This document shows, piece by piece, positions 1-6,686 of a stretch of 11,500 bases of DNA. The position numbers and the translations under genes were made by a program. The stretch is taken from assembly GCA_965657825.1 (NCBI GenBank), contig CBFHQG010000073.1:1-11500 (forward strand), written 5' to 3'. The notes beneath the pieces were generated by a model that saw only the letters and a list, made by a program, of their open reading frames with translations, was not told where the DNA came from and searched no databases. The stretch is from M55B157 sp965657825 (lineage in GTDB: Bacteria; Actinomycetota; Actinomycetes; S36-B12). The stretch's first letter is position 1, and each line of letters begins with the position of its first letter.

Positions 1-561
1 CAGCGTGACCTGCAGGGTTCCGGTCGCACCGACCAGAACGGTCTGGGTGGCCGGGGTCAACTCCATGGAAGTGGGGGTACCGGTCGTCGTGAAGCTGAAC
101 GTGACGGTGTCCTCACCGTTGCCCAGGGCACCCGCATAGCCGCCCGCCGTGTCGACGGCGAGGCGAATGAAGGAGTCATCAGCGGTGGTAGCGGCGCCGA
201 TCAAGCCCCTGCCAACACCACCCACGTCCTGGCTGTTGTCGTTGAGAGAAACCGAGTCGTCCAGCGTCGTGCCGGTCGAGTCATCGATGTAGACGCGTGC
301 GTCAGCCGTGGGCGCCGTCGACAACACCATGACGAGGGTGTCGTCGTTGCCGATATCGGGAACGCTGGTTGCCTTGAAGGTCATGTAGGCGGCGGGAATC
401 GTGTTCACCGCACCTGACCGAACCGGGGATACGGTGGCAGCCACCGTGTCGCCCGCTGCAGACGCGGAAGTCGCGCCCACGAAGGGAACCAACGCCAGGC
501 CCAAGGCACCCGCGGCAACGCCGGCAAGCGTTCGCTTGCCCATGCGCATTGCGTTAGACAA
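1..561 (-). CDS. Exported protein of unknown family, N-terminal part (runs off the left edge)
   Basis: An open frame without stops runs from TTG 561 to the window edge (187 codons seen). The likely start is TTG 561-559, because a GAAAGG ribosome site (574-569) lies 7 bases before it. ATG 549 and ATG 543 are in frame but sit 14 or more bases from the GGAAAGG stretch. The N-terminus is a clear Sec signal peptide: basic residues (RMGKR), a hydrophobic core (AGALGLALVPFV) and an A-x-A cleavage site (ATSASA, then AGDTV). The mature part is rich in Thr, Ser, Asp and Gly and predicted to be beta-rich. It contains two similar stretches (DDTLVMVLSTAP, DDSTGTTLDDSVSL), and at the edge a sequence like the first strand of a bacterial Ig-like domain (SMELTPATQTVLVGATG). 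I do not recognise the family. It is probably a secreted or surface protein. Transcription is away from the 900-bp gene-poor stretch. Confidence 0.8.
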   Translation of the reverse strand, partial: MSNAMRMGKRTLAGVAAGALGLALVPFVGATSASAAGDTVAATVSPVRSGAVNTIPAAYMTFKATSVPDIGNDDTLVMVLSTAPTADARVYIDDSTGTTLDDSVSLNDNSQDVGGVGRGLIGAATTADDSFIRLAVDTAGGYAGALGNGEDTVTFSFTTTGTPTSMELTPATQTVLVGATGTLQVTL

Positions 562-563
562 TG

Positions 564-574
564 CCTTTCCTTTC
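564..574 (-). promoter_or_regulatory. Ribosome binding site that selects the TTG start at 561
   Basis: On the minus strand GAAAGGAAAGG is followed by CA and then TTG. The upstream GAAAGG leaves 7 bases to TTG 561, the usual distance, whereas the in-frame ATG codons further down are too far away. This is why the exported protein is started at TTG. Confidence 0.5.
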
Positions 575-817
575 GTTAAGGCGTGTTCTTCGCTGGCTCG
601 CCCGGGGCCGAAGGATCCATTTCGGTGATCCCCGGCCGAACGAACTCCGAACACGCTGATCCGGATCGATGACATCAGTAGGGCGATGCCACCGCGTACA
701 TCTAAGCAGGTTGCACAGCCAAGATCATGCAAGGGGGCGCCATCTCTCAGGGATTTCCCAACCAACTGAGAATGGTCTGGGGAGAACAACTTTGAGGTCG
801 TCGGACAAAATCCGGAC

Positions 818-826
818 TTATCCACA
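818..826 (+). promoter_or_regulatory. DnaA-box-like sequence, perfect TTATCCACA
   Basis: A perfect match to the E. coli DnaA box consensus, in the same orientation as the copy at 1179. Nineteen bases downstream lies GACATAACG, which also follows the second box. No dnaA, dnaN, parA/B or rep gene is visible in the window, so the role (initiator titration, regulation or part of an origin) is open. Confidence 0.4.
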
Positions 827-1178
827 AGCACATCGTCCTCGCGGTGACATAACGTGGTCCGCGAAATGTAGTGAATGTCCTATTTGCATGATTCGTACGT
901 TCCATCACGCTTGTTCCCCATGCAGTCTGGTCATGATCGCGCGAGCGTTCTCCCGGAGTCCGTCGTGGGCCGCGGCCCCGTGTCCCGGGGAATTTCGCGA
1001 ACCGTGCCCGAATCTACGCATATATAGAGGAGAAACCTCACCCGCCCGGAAACTTGCTTCGGCGGCGTCCGCATCGATGTCGAGCTGTTGATATCCCGCA
1101 CCTCAATAGCCCACAGACGCACCTCACCCGTGAGGGAACACCGCCGGATTCCCTCATACGACTCGATCACACTATCGG

Positions 1179-1187
1179 TTATCCACA
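1179..1187 (+). promoter_or_regulatory. DnaA-box-like sequence, perfect TTATCCACA (second copy)
   Basis: A second perfect TTATCCACA lies 361 bp from the first. A degenerate box in the opposite orientation (TGTGGATGG, 1203-1211, 7 of 9) follows closely, and another near match (CTGTCCACA, 2355-2363) lies before the integrase gene. Confidence 0.4.
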
Positions 1188-1274
1188 CCCTGTGACTGAC
1201 GTTGTGGATGGTTCGCGCGTTACGAAAAGTTCACCGGGCGACATAACGCATTCGGGCGTGTCGCCGAACCCCCC

Positions 1275-1286
1275 TTTCCGCGGAAA
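1275..1286. repeat. Palindrome TTTCCGCGGAAA, copy 1
   Basis: A perfect 12-bp palindrome. The match does not extend outward here: the flanking bases C and C do not pair. It is the first of three copies in the window and lies 14 bp before copy 2, upstream of the Fic gene. Confidence 0.8.
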
Positions 1287-1296
1287 CGCCGAGCCC

Positions 1297-1320
1297 GGGG
1301 ACTTTCCGCGGAAAGTCTCC
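1297..1320. repeat. Palindrome with TTTCCGCGGAAA core, copy 2 (longest)
   Basis: The central 16 bp, ACTTTCCGCGGAAAGT (1301-1316), is a perfect palindrome. It extends to 24 bp with a single G-T pair (1299/1318), so the RNA could fold into a 10-bp stem around a CGCG loop. It could be an operator for a dimeric regulator, a recombination site or a transcription terminator. No U-tract follows, which argues against an ordinary intrinsic terminator. Confidence 0.8.
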
Positions 1321-1443
1321 GACCTTCGGGCAACGCACGAGTGGAAGATCGGTGAGATCCACCAGCGAATGTGATCCAGACGGAGCTTGAACCGCTGCTC
1401 CAATGTCTGAGGTATCCGGCATGATCGACTCGAACCACCGGGT

Positions 1444-1449
1444 AGGAGG
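1444..1449 (+). promoter_or_regulatory. Ribosome binding site AGGAGG of the Fic gene
   Basis: A perfect Shine-Dalgarno core, 8 bases before ATG 1458. It is the strongest translation signal in the window and fixes this start. Confidence 0.85.
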
Positions 1450-1457
1450 CCGCCGTC

Positions 1458-2270
1458 ATGACCGATGACGAACTGTTCGCTCACCTCGGCTTCAGCTGGG
1501 ACCGTGGGTCCGCCCAGCGCGACGTCGATTCCTCGAGCGTGCGCGCCGCCGTCGCCTCCTTCGACCGAGCGATGGCCGGGCACGTGTGGGCGGCAGCGGT
1601 GCTCGAAGGTAATCCGTTCACCTACCCCGAGGTCCAGACCCTGCTCGAGGGCATCACCGTGGGCGGCCGCAAAGTGTCCGATGCCGACCAGATCCTGCGG
1701 CTGCGCGACGCCTACGTCCTGCTGAGCGATCTGGTGACCGACGAGCAATTCGTTCTCAACAAGCCCACCAGTGATGCCATCCACGCGGTGCTCGCCCGCA
1801 ACGAAGCACTCGAGTCCGGGCACTTCCGCGGCGAGGGTGACGAGGTGGCCAATGTCAGCGTCAATCTCGGAGCACGGGGGACTCATACACCCGCGCCCAC
1901 CCAGCCCGGTGGTGCCAACCTGCGCGAGATCTTCGATCGTGGCTTGACGGCGCTCGACCAGATCGACCATCCCTTCGAGCGGGCCAGTGCCTATTTCCTT
2001 TTCGCCGCCGACAACCAGTTCTATTTCGACGGCAACAAGCGCACCGGGCGGTCGATGATGAACGGTGTACTCATGTCCGCCGGGATCGAGGCCGTGTTGA
2101 TCCCCGCCCAGTCACGGGAAGAGTTCAACTCCCTGATGACGCAATTTCACGCCGAGCGCGATGCCACCGCGATGATGGACTTCCTCGCCAGTTGCGGGCC
2201 GCGCCAGGCTGAGACCTCCCAGCGCTGGGATGCCATCAACGCGCAGGCGCGTTCCTCCCCTGATGCATGA
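1458..2270 (+). CDS. Fic-fold protein with a degenerate catalytic motif (270 aa)
   Basis: Fic/Doc proteins transfer AMP or other phosphate-containing groups to hydroxyl side chains, using the motif HxFx(D/E)GNxRxxR. Here the core spans residues 187-198, reading QFYFDGNKRTGR. The Asp, Gly-Asn, Arg and last Arg are present, but the position of the catalytic His is Gln187. The N-terminal segment AAAVLEGNPFTYPEV (46-60) resembles the inhibitory helix (S/T)xxxE(G/N) of autoinhibited Fic proteins. E50-G51 are kept, but the S/T position is Ala. Residues 121-150 match the segment before the core in family members, ending in THTPAP. The ATG is set by AGGAGG at 1444. The length fits a stand-alone Fic protein. 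Without the His, classical AMPylation is doubtful; it may be inactive, use other chemistry, or belong to a Gln-bearing subfamily. It stands 146 bp before an integrase gene in the same direction, with no obvious antitoxin partner of its own. Confidence 0.85.
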   Translation: MTDDELFAHLGFSWDRGSAQRDVDSSSVRAAVASFDRAMAGHVWAAAVLEGNPFTYPEVQTLLEGITVGGRKVSDADQILRLRDAYVLLSDLVTDEQFVLNKPTSDAIHAVLARNEALESGHFRGEGDEVANVSVNLGARGTHTPAPTQPGGANLREIFDRGLTALDQIDHPFERASAYFLFAADNQFYFDGNKRTGRSMMNGVLMSAGIEAVLIPAQSREEFNSLMTQFHAERDATAMMDFLASCGPRQAETSQRWDAINAQARSSPDA

Positions 2271-2416
2271 GTTCTGCGGTGTTCGTTTCTACAGCCTTTA
2301 TGTCTGCATTCTTCACTCCCTGAACTGATCCCCAGGCCTACTCGCCGCTGCCCCCTGTCCACAACCGGCGCTATGCCTGTAGGTGAAACACCCCCGCGAG
2401 CGCAGCCTGATCCGTT

Positions 2417-3508
2417 ATGAGTGTGGCTCCCGCACCCCCGGATCCCCCCGATCCGCGGATCAACCTCGCCGACTATCTGCACCACCACTACCTGCCACGC
2501 AAAACCCCGGGCTGGGCTGAGGGCACGCGCGCGTTCCGATCCTGGGCGATCGACAGCGTGCTCATCCCCGACCTCGGCCACCGACCCGTCGTTGATCTGA
2601 GCCTGGCCGAACTCGAACGCTGGGTGGGGTGGCGGGCGATCACCCCGTTCGCCACCTCGGGCAACATTCCCAAACGCGCAACCCTGGACGCGTTGCTCAA
2701 CACCCTCGGTGCGGCGTTGCGGCTGGCGATGCTCGATGGGCTCGTCCCGGTCAACGCGACCAAGGGCATCCGGCTGCCCCGCGACATCAGCGAACCGGTG
2801 TGCGTGTGGACAGGCGAGCAGGTGCGCACATTTCTCGACGCCACCGCGCATACGCGCTACGCCACGTTGTGGCGAGTGCTGTTCGCAACGGGTCTGCGTC
2901 GCGGCGAAGCACTCGGGTTAACGTGGGCAGATCTCGATGTCACACGTGGCACGGTGACTGTGCGTCGGTCGCTGCAGTCGCATTCGCGATCGGGTGCCTA
3001 CCACTATGGGCCGCCGAAGACTCCGCGGTCGCGACGCACCATCAGCATCGATCGGGGGACGCTCGAGCAGTTGGGCCGTTGGCGGGCACAGCAGAATGCG
3101 GAGTTCGATAAGCGTGGTGAGTCGTTCACGTCGACGGATTCGATCTTCACCACCGCTGCGGGTGACCCGATGCTGCCCTGTGTGGTGTCCGACGCGTGGC
3201 GGGCTGCCGTGAAACGCACGGGTCTGCCGCGGATGCGACTGCATGACATCCGGCACACGCACCTGTCACATCTGCTGCGCGAGGGCGAACCGATCGCGCA
3301 CGTCTCAGCTCGCGCTGGCCACGGCACGCCGTATCAAACACTGACGACGTATGCGCATCTCATCCCCGGCGATGACGAACGCACCGCTGCTCGCGCCGGG
3401 ACGATGTTCACCGGCGATGCTGATGCGCAGACCGATGGGGAGACCGGTGGGCAAGGTGGGCCGGATGAGGACGGGGGAGGCGCGAGGATCATCGACTGGC
3501 CGGCCTGA
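2417..3508 (+). CDS. Tyrosine recombinase / phage-type integrase (363 aa)
   Basis: A site-specific recombinase that cuts and joins DNA through a tyrosine, as in phage and element integration or excision. The N-terminal core-binding region (about 15-120) precedes the catalytic domain (about 128-325). All catalytic residues are visible: R161 in FATGLRRGEAL, K201 in PPKTPRSRRTISI, H276 and R279 in LHDIRHTHLSHLL, H302 in RAGHGTPYQT, and the nucleophile Y312 in LTTYAHLIPG. It therefore looks complete and potentially active. The last about 30 residues are a low-complexity Asp/Gly tail. The start ATG 2417 has no clear ribosome site. No tRNA or obvious att duplication is next to it. It sits between the Fic gene and a toxin-antitoxin-like pair, and the group is bracketed by TTTCCGCGGAAA palindromes, which suggests an integrated element or the remains of one. 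Confidence 0.92.
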   Translation: MSVAPAPPDPPDPRINLADYLHHHYLPRKTPGWAEGTRAFRSWAIDSVLIPDLGHRPVVDLSLAELERWVGWRAITPFATSGNIPKRATLDALLNTLGAALRLAMLDGLVPVNATKGIRLPRDISEPVCVWTGEQVRTFLDATAHTRYATLWRVLFATGLRRGEALGLTWADLDVTRGTVTVRRSLQSHSRSGAYHYGPPKTPRSRRTISIDRGTLEQLGRWRAQQNAEFDKRGESFTSTDSIFTTAAGDPMLPCVVSDAWRAAVKRTGLPRMRLHDIRHTHLSHLLREGEPIAHVSARAGHGTPYQTLTTYAHLIPGDDERTAARAGTMFTGDADAQTDGETGGQGGPDEDGGGARIIDWPA

Positions 3509-3683
3509 GTGGCGTGCAATGTGTCGTCCTCAGAACAACCCTGGTCCCGTCTTGCCCAGCATGTCCGGCTGCCAGGGCGCATGTTCCTCAGGACACCCAG
3601 ACTTCGAACCCATGGAATCACCCCACGACGTCACTTCGACCGGCTCAGCCGCTCAACCTCTCCATGAAGTTCCGGCATTTTGG

Positions 3684-3689
3684 TATTTT
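3684..3689 (+). promoter_or_regulatory. Probable -10 element (TATTTT) of the antitoxin-toxin pair, leaderless
   Basis: TATTTT lies exactly 6 bases before ATG 3696, so transcription would begin at the start codon. This agrees with the absence of a ribosome site. The AT-rich stretch around it (3675-3695) contains two direct copies of ATTTTGG and could also be the site of autorepression. Confidence 0.45.
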
Positions 3690-3695
3690 GGCAAT

Positions 3696-3956
3696 ATGGC
3701 TGATGGCGAGATGATCCTGGTCGACATCGATGGACGAGGTCGCGTCGGGCTCGGACGGCTTCATCCACCCGAGGGGCCTTATCTGGCAAGTCGCGAAACC
3801 GATGGCACCGTGATCCTGCGCCCGGCGGTCGTCATGACGCAGACACAACGCGATCTGCTCGACCGACCCGACATCCTGGACCTGATGGATGAGATGGCAG
3901 CAAAACCAGCCAAGGCCAGCCGACGTGGGCGTCCTCGTCGCAGCTCGCACGACTGA
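3696..3956 (+). CDS. Probable AbrB/SpoVT-like antitoxin (86 aa)
   Basis: A small acidic-to-basic protein. Residues 7-45 read like a swapped-hairpin (AbrB/MazE-type) DNA-binding fold: ILVDIDGRGRVGLGRL, then a loop, then GPYLASRETDGTVILRPAVV. This resembles the D-x-x-G-R-(I/V)-x-L ... dG-x-I-x-L-x-P pattern of such antitoxins. A helix (residues 48-68) and a basic tail (KASRRGRPRR) follow; antitoxin C-termini usually bind the toxin, but here the tail is strongly basic and may contact DNA. The frame is open upstream, with an earlier ATG at 3612, but 3696 is preferred because the domain begins there and a TATTTT hexamer sits 6 bases before it. The stop is 9 bp before the toxin-like gene, so they are likely co-transcribed, antitoxin first, as in most type II systems. 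The family call is by pattern only. Confidence 0.65.
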   Translation: MADGEMILVDIDGRGRVGLGRLHPPEGPYLASRETDGTVILRPAVVMTQTQRDLLDRPDILDLMDEMAAKPAKASRRGRPRRSSHD

Positions 3957-3965
3957 ACCGCAGGC

Positions 3966-4247
3966 ATGAGCCGCACACCGGAATATTCGGCGCAGGCCGA
4001 CCGGGCCCTCGATGAACTTGAGGCAGGCACCGACCCGCGGCTGCTCGACGCCGTGGCTGATGCCATCGACCTCATCCTCGACCACGGCGATGATGCGCCC
4101 GCTCGACGCGATGTGGTGTCCGGTCGCGACGGCAGCTCGTGGTTCAAGGTCGCCGTGCGCGACCCGCGCCATTCCTGGGTGGTGTTCTGGCGACCCGAAG
4201 GTGACATCGCCCGCATCGTCTACATCGGATCGTTCCCCGAGCGGTGA
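3966..4247 (+). CDS. Probable RelE/ParE-superfamily toxin (93 aa)
   Basis: The size and layout fit RelE/ParE/HigB-type toxins, which cut mRNA on the ribosome or inhibit gyrase. An N-terminal helical hairpin (residues 7-38, SAQADRALDEL ... LLDAVADAIDLILDH) is followed by a beta-sheet with WFKVAVRD (59-66), SWVVFWRPEGD (70-80) and IARIVYIGSF (81-90), close to the strand pattern and the ending typical of ParE-like proteins. Basic residues R47, R48, R54 and R65 could serve substrate contact. It is the second gene of a two-gene unit, 9 bp after the antitoxin-like gene. The ribosome site is weak (GCAGG directly before ATG), so translational coupling is likely. The member of the superfamily, and hence the target, cannot be told. 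Confidence 0.65.
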   Translation: MSRTPEYSAQADRALDELEAGTDPRLLDAVADAIDLILDHGDDAPARRDVVSGRDGSSWFKVAVRDPRHSWVVFWRPEGDIARIVYIGSFPER

Positions 4248-4358
4248 GTGCCATTACCCGACATCAGTCGCGCTGGGCGCATCGACGATCAAACAGCGCA
4301 CATCATGGGTTCGAAAGTACGCCGTACCGTCGGATTCCCCCGCGAGTTCGCTGACACC

Positions 4359-4364
4359 TAGGCT
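4359..4364 (+). promoter_or_regulatory. Probable -10 element (TAGGCT), leaderless promoter
   Basis: TAGGCT is followed by six bases and then ATG 4371. No ribosome site precedes the ATG, so a transcript starting at the A of ATG is the simplest reading. The minus-strand exoprotein gene at 9356 has the very similar TAGCCT at the same distance. Confidence 0.45.
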
Positions 4365-4370
4365 CATCAC

Positions 4371-4694
4371 ATGGCGCAGATTGTCGAGGTCCCCGGGTTC
4401 ATCGAGATCCGGTTGAGCCGATGGGAGAAAGCCGGGGCGCTGAACGGTGATCTGCGTATCCCGATCGACCATGTGACGCACCGCGATCATGTGCCCGATC
4501 TGTGGAGTCGCCTTCGTGGCATGCGCGCACCGGGCACCGGGATGCCTGGCGTGATCATGCTCGGCACCACCCGCTTCCGCATTGACGGTGTGTGGCACAA
4601 GGACTTCAATGCGGTGTATGGCCACCGGCCGGGAACGGTGTTGACATTGCGCGATGAGGACTTCGATCGGGTGCTGATCAGCGACCCGAAGTAG
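4371..4694 (+). CDS. Small PH-like domain protein of actinobacterial type (107 aa)
   Basis: Residues 10-101 follow a pattern I know from a widespread uncharacterised actinobacterial family with a bacterial PH-like fold: a strand IEIRLSRWEKAGAL, then GDLRIPIDHV, then the hallmark RGMRAPGTGMPGVIMLGT (48-65), then VWHKDFNAVYGHRPGTVLTL and a final DFDRVLISDPK. The function of the family is unknown to me. Members are soluble, with no signal peptide or membrane segment, as here. The start is supported by the TAGGCT hexamer six bases upstream. It is the last plus-strand gene of the accessory block and converges with the exoprotein genes. Nothing in the sequence links it functionally to the toxin-antitoxin pair 123 bp upstream. 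Confidence 0.7.
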   Translation: MAQIVEVPGFIEIRLSRWEKAGALNGDLRIPIDHVTHRDHVPDLWSRLRGMRAPGTGMPGVIMLGTTRFRIDGVWHKDFNAVYGHRPGTVLTLRDEDFDRVLISDPK

Positions 4695-4703
4695 TCGGTG
4701 ATT

Positions 4704-4765
4704 CGGTCAGCGGCAGCCACGAAGGCACGGCGCTTTCCGCGGAAAGTGGTGGCGCGGTCAGCGGC
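4704..4765. repeat. 11-bp direct repeat CGGTCAGCGGC around palindrome copy 3
   Basis: CGGTCAGCGGC occurs at 4704-4714 and again at 4755-4765 (13 of 14 bases match if extended by three). The second copy overlaps the last codons and stop of the minus-strand exoprotein gene, and the palindrome lies between the copies. It could be a duplication left by an insertion or a small local slip. Confidence 0.5.
4733..4746. repeat. Palindrome CTTTCCGCGGAAAG, copy 3
   Basis: A perfect 14-bp palindrome identical to the core of the copies at 1275 and 1301, lying in the 63-bp gap between convergent genes. As RNA it gives a short stem with a CGCG loop. A weak bidirectional terminator, a regulator site, or the right boundary of the integrase cassette are all possible. 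Confidence 0.8.
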
Positions 4766-6631
4766 GGCTGATCGTGATGGTGTTCGACGTCATCGAGCCG
4801 TCGGGGGTGCGCAGTTGCACGTGGATGGTCTTCTGGGTGCGCCGCTGCCAGGTGAACGTCCCTGACTCGTCGACCAGGATGCGCGCCTTGCCTTCAGAGG
4901 AACTCGACTGGTCATCGAAACGCATCCAAGGTGCCAGCACCGCACCCATACCCATCCCCGTTGATGTGCCGTTAACGATGATGCCCGAGCTGCCCCGCAC
5001 CTCACCGCGCGAACCGTTGATCATGATCGACGGATCCACGGGGCGTTTTGGTGTCACCACGGCCGAGGGTTGCGACCAGGAACTCCACCCGGCACCTGTG
5101 AGGGCACGCACGGTGAAGGTGTAATCCGTGCCATTGGTCAACCCGGTCACCTCGCAGGTCAACACCGTGGTCAAGCACGATGCCCCAGATGGTGACGACA
5201 TCACCTGATAGGTGGTCACCGGGAACGAACCCGTCGATGCAGGGGCAGCCCAACGCACCGACGCCGAAGCATCCCCGGCGATACCGATCACAGCAGTCGG
5301 CGGACCAGCCGGCACTGCCGGAACAGGCTCTGGCGTTGGAGTGACGTAGCCGAAGATCCCGACGGATGTGTCGGCTTGGGAATCAGGATTCGTCACTGTG
5401 ACGCTAGTGGGGCCGTCTTGGCCCCCCGGCGAAGTGCAGGTCATCTGAGTCCCACTCACGACCGTAACGCCTGTGCACGCCAAACCCCGATGTCGACCAC
5501 AGCTCCAGCGACGAAACCCGTTCCTGTGAAGGTGAGAACCTCACCACCGAGAGTTGCTCCGGTGGCGGGTGTAACGGATACGATCGCAGGCGCAGCTCTC
5601 GTGAACGAGGTCATGACGGGAAGCCCGTTGGTCTGACCAACCGCAACAAGTTGTGGCCCGCTGATAACCGACCGCCATATCCCGCTATTCCCGCTTATTT
5701 GGCCAGTCCAGGTCATCCCATCTGGAGAGGTCATAACAGCGCCACTGTGGCCAACCGCTACAAACTGCCCGTCGGCGTACGTCACCGCTCGCCAGACCTC
5801 ACTCCCTGGCGCTGTCTGGCCTGTCCAGTTCACTCCGTCGGAAGAAGTCATAACCCGTTGGGCACCCGAGCTGCCCACAGCAACGAAGACGCCCACTGCA
5901 TAAGTGATGCCATTCCACTGCTCGACATTGATTCCTGAAGTTCGTTGAGTCCAGGTGACACCGTCATTAGACGTCATCACCGGTATCGAAGTACCTGTGT
6001 TGTAATTCAAGGCTACGAAAGTGTCATCTCCGTGGGCGACAGACCGCCACTGATTAGCATCGACCGGATCGATGTTCACCTCAGTCCACGTGACCCCATC
6101 GTTGGAATGGGCCGCCCACTGTTGGCCAACGGCGACATAGGTGTCGTCACTATGGGTCACCGCTTGATATCCAGCGGTGCTTAGACCTGATTGAAGGGTC
6201 CAGGTCAGTCCATCGGTTGATGTCACGATCGGTTCCGCTACTGCCAACAGCCACGAATTGAGTCCCCGTGTAGGCGACCGAGGTCCAACCGCCAGTGACG
6301 GCTTGCTCAATCCACGCGATCCCATCAGGTGACGTGATCACCTTGTTAGCTGAGACGGCGACGAATGTATTTGCACCGTAGGCCACACCAGACCAGAAGG
6401 CGCTAGGTGCTGAGCGTGTCGTCCAATTCGTGCCCCCAGAAGCGTGAGCCACAACTCCGATCGATGCGCCACCCACCGACGTGGAGGAGTTCAGACCGTC
6501 AGCCGTGCTGATCCCACAGACGATGAGACCTCCAGCACCGGGGATGCCGCTTGACCGAAGGTCGTGGGCGCAAGGGAGAGGGCGAGGAGCCCAGCGAGGG
6601 AAACGGCGATGAGCCGTGCGTGGGGGGCCAT
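4758..6631 (-). pseudogene. Frameshifted exoprotein gene: propeller-like repeats, IPT/TIG, FN3 and shared C-terminal module
   Basis: Three overlapping minus-strand frames make one gene of about 620 codons. It begins at ATG 6631 with GGAG (6642-6639) 7 bases upstream and a signal peptide (MAPHARLIAVSLAGLLALSL, then APTTFGQA). The frame changes somewhere between about 6555 and 6490, again near 6230 (between VAVGSSGT and IVTSTDG), and again at the C-run 5485-5488, where one base is missing inside an IPT/TIG domain (GTGFVAGAVVDIG joined to LACTGVTVVSGTQ). Seven repeats of the form xSxDGxTWT ... W ... V ... FVAVG (about 6434-5606) suggest a seven-bladed beta-propeller with Asp-box-like turns. They are followed by IPT (about 5590-5343), FN3 (5303-5043) and a C-terminal module ending in SNTITISRR (5033-4761). 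It follows the 889-aa gene by 55 bp and was probably in its operon. Three breaks in one gene and none in its neighbours suggest decay, though assembly errors are possible. Confidence 0.75.
5485..5488 (-). other. Frameshift point in the IPT/TIG domain
   Basis: On the minus strand GACATCGGGGTTTGGCGTGC needs one more G to join DIG to GLACTG, the expected continuation of an IPT domain. The event lies in a homopolymer, which is a common place for both mutation and sequencing error. Confidence 0.6.
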
Positions 6632-6686
6632 CAGACGGCTCCAAGTGCAGCAGCTAGATGACACGACGCTGCCCCGAACGCGCACA

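Larger units (their letters stand above)
562..1457. other. Long intergenic region with no convincing gene
   Basis: Open frames exist on both strands here (for example 669-1091 and 1054-1374 plus, 931-1188 minus). They have Arg/Pro/Ser-rich shadow-like composition, no recognisable domain and no well-placed ribosome site, so I treat the region as non-coding. It contains two perfect TTATCCACA sequences, a repeated GACATAACG (846-854 and 1240-1248), a GC-only palindrome GGGCCGCGGCCC (967-978), an AT-rich patch with TATATA and GAGGAG (about 1020-1032), and two TTTCCGCGGAAA palindromes close to the Fic gene. It must hold the promoters of the divergent exported-protein and Fic genes. It is long for an actinobacterial intergenic region and may be a recombination or insertion scar, a regulatory hub, or host an unrecognised small RNA. 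Confidence 0.6.

Noticed and set aside
967..978. GC-only palindrome GGGCCGCGGCCC
   Set aside because: Short GC-only palindromes are expected by chance in DNA of this composition. It occurs once and has no repeated partner.
669..1374. Overlapping open frames of 85-140 codons on both strands in the long intergenic region
   Set aside because: They have Arg/Pro/Ser-rich shadow-like composition, no domain pattern and no well-placed ribosome site. The GAGGAG at about 1026-1031 has no start codon at a usable distance.
3598..3625. A tRNA T-loop-like stretch (ACTTCGAACCC) near the integrase, as a tRNA attachment site
   Set aside because: No matching acceptor, D-arm or anticodon stem could be found around it, so it is not supported as a tRNA or tRNA remnant.
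5485..5488. Programmed ribosomal frameshifting as an explanation for the broken IPT domain
   Set aside because: There is no canonical slippery heptamer and no obvious stimulatory structure, and two further frame breaks elsewhere in the same gene make decay or sequence error simpler.
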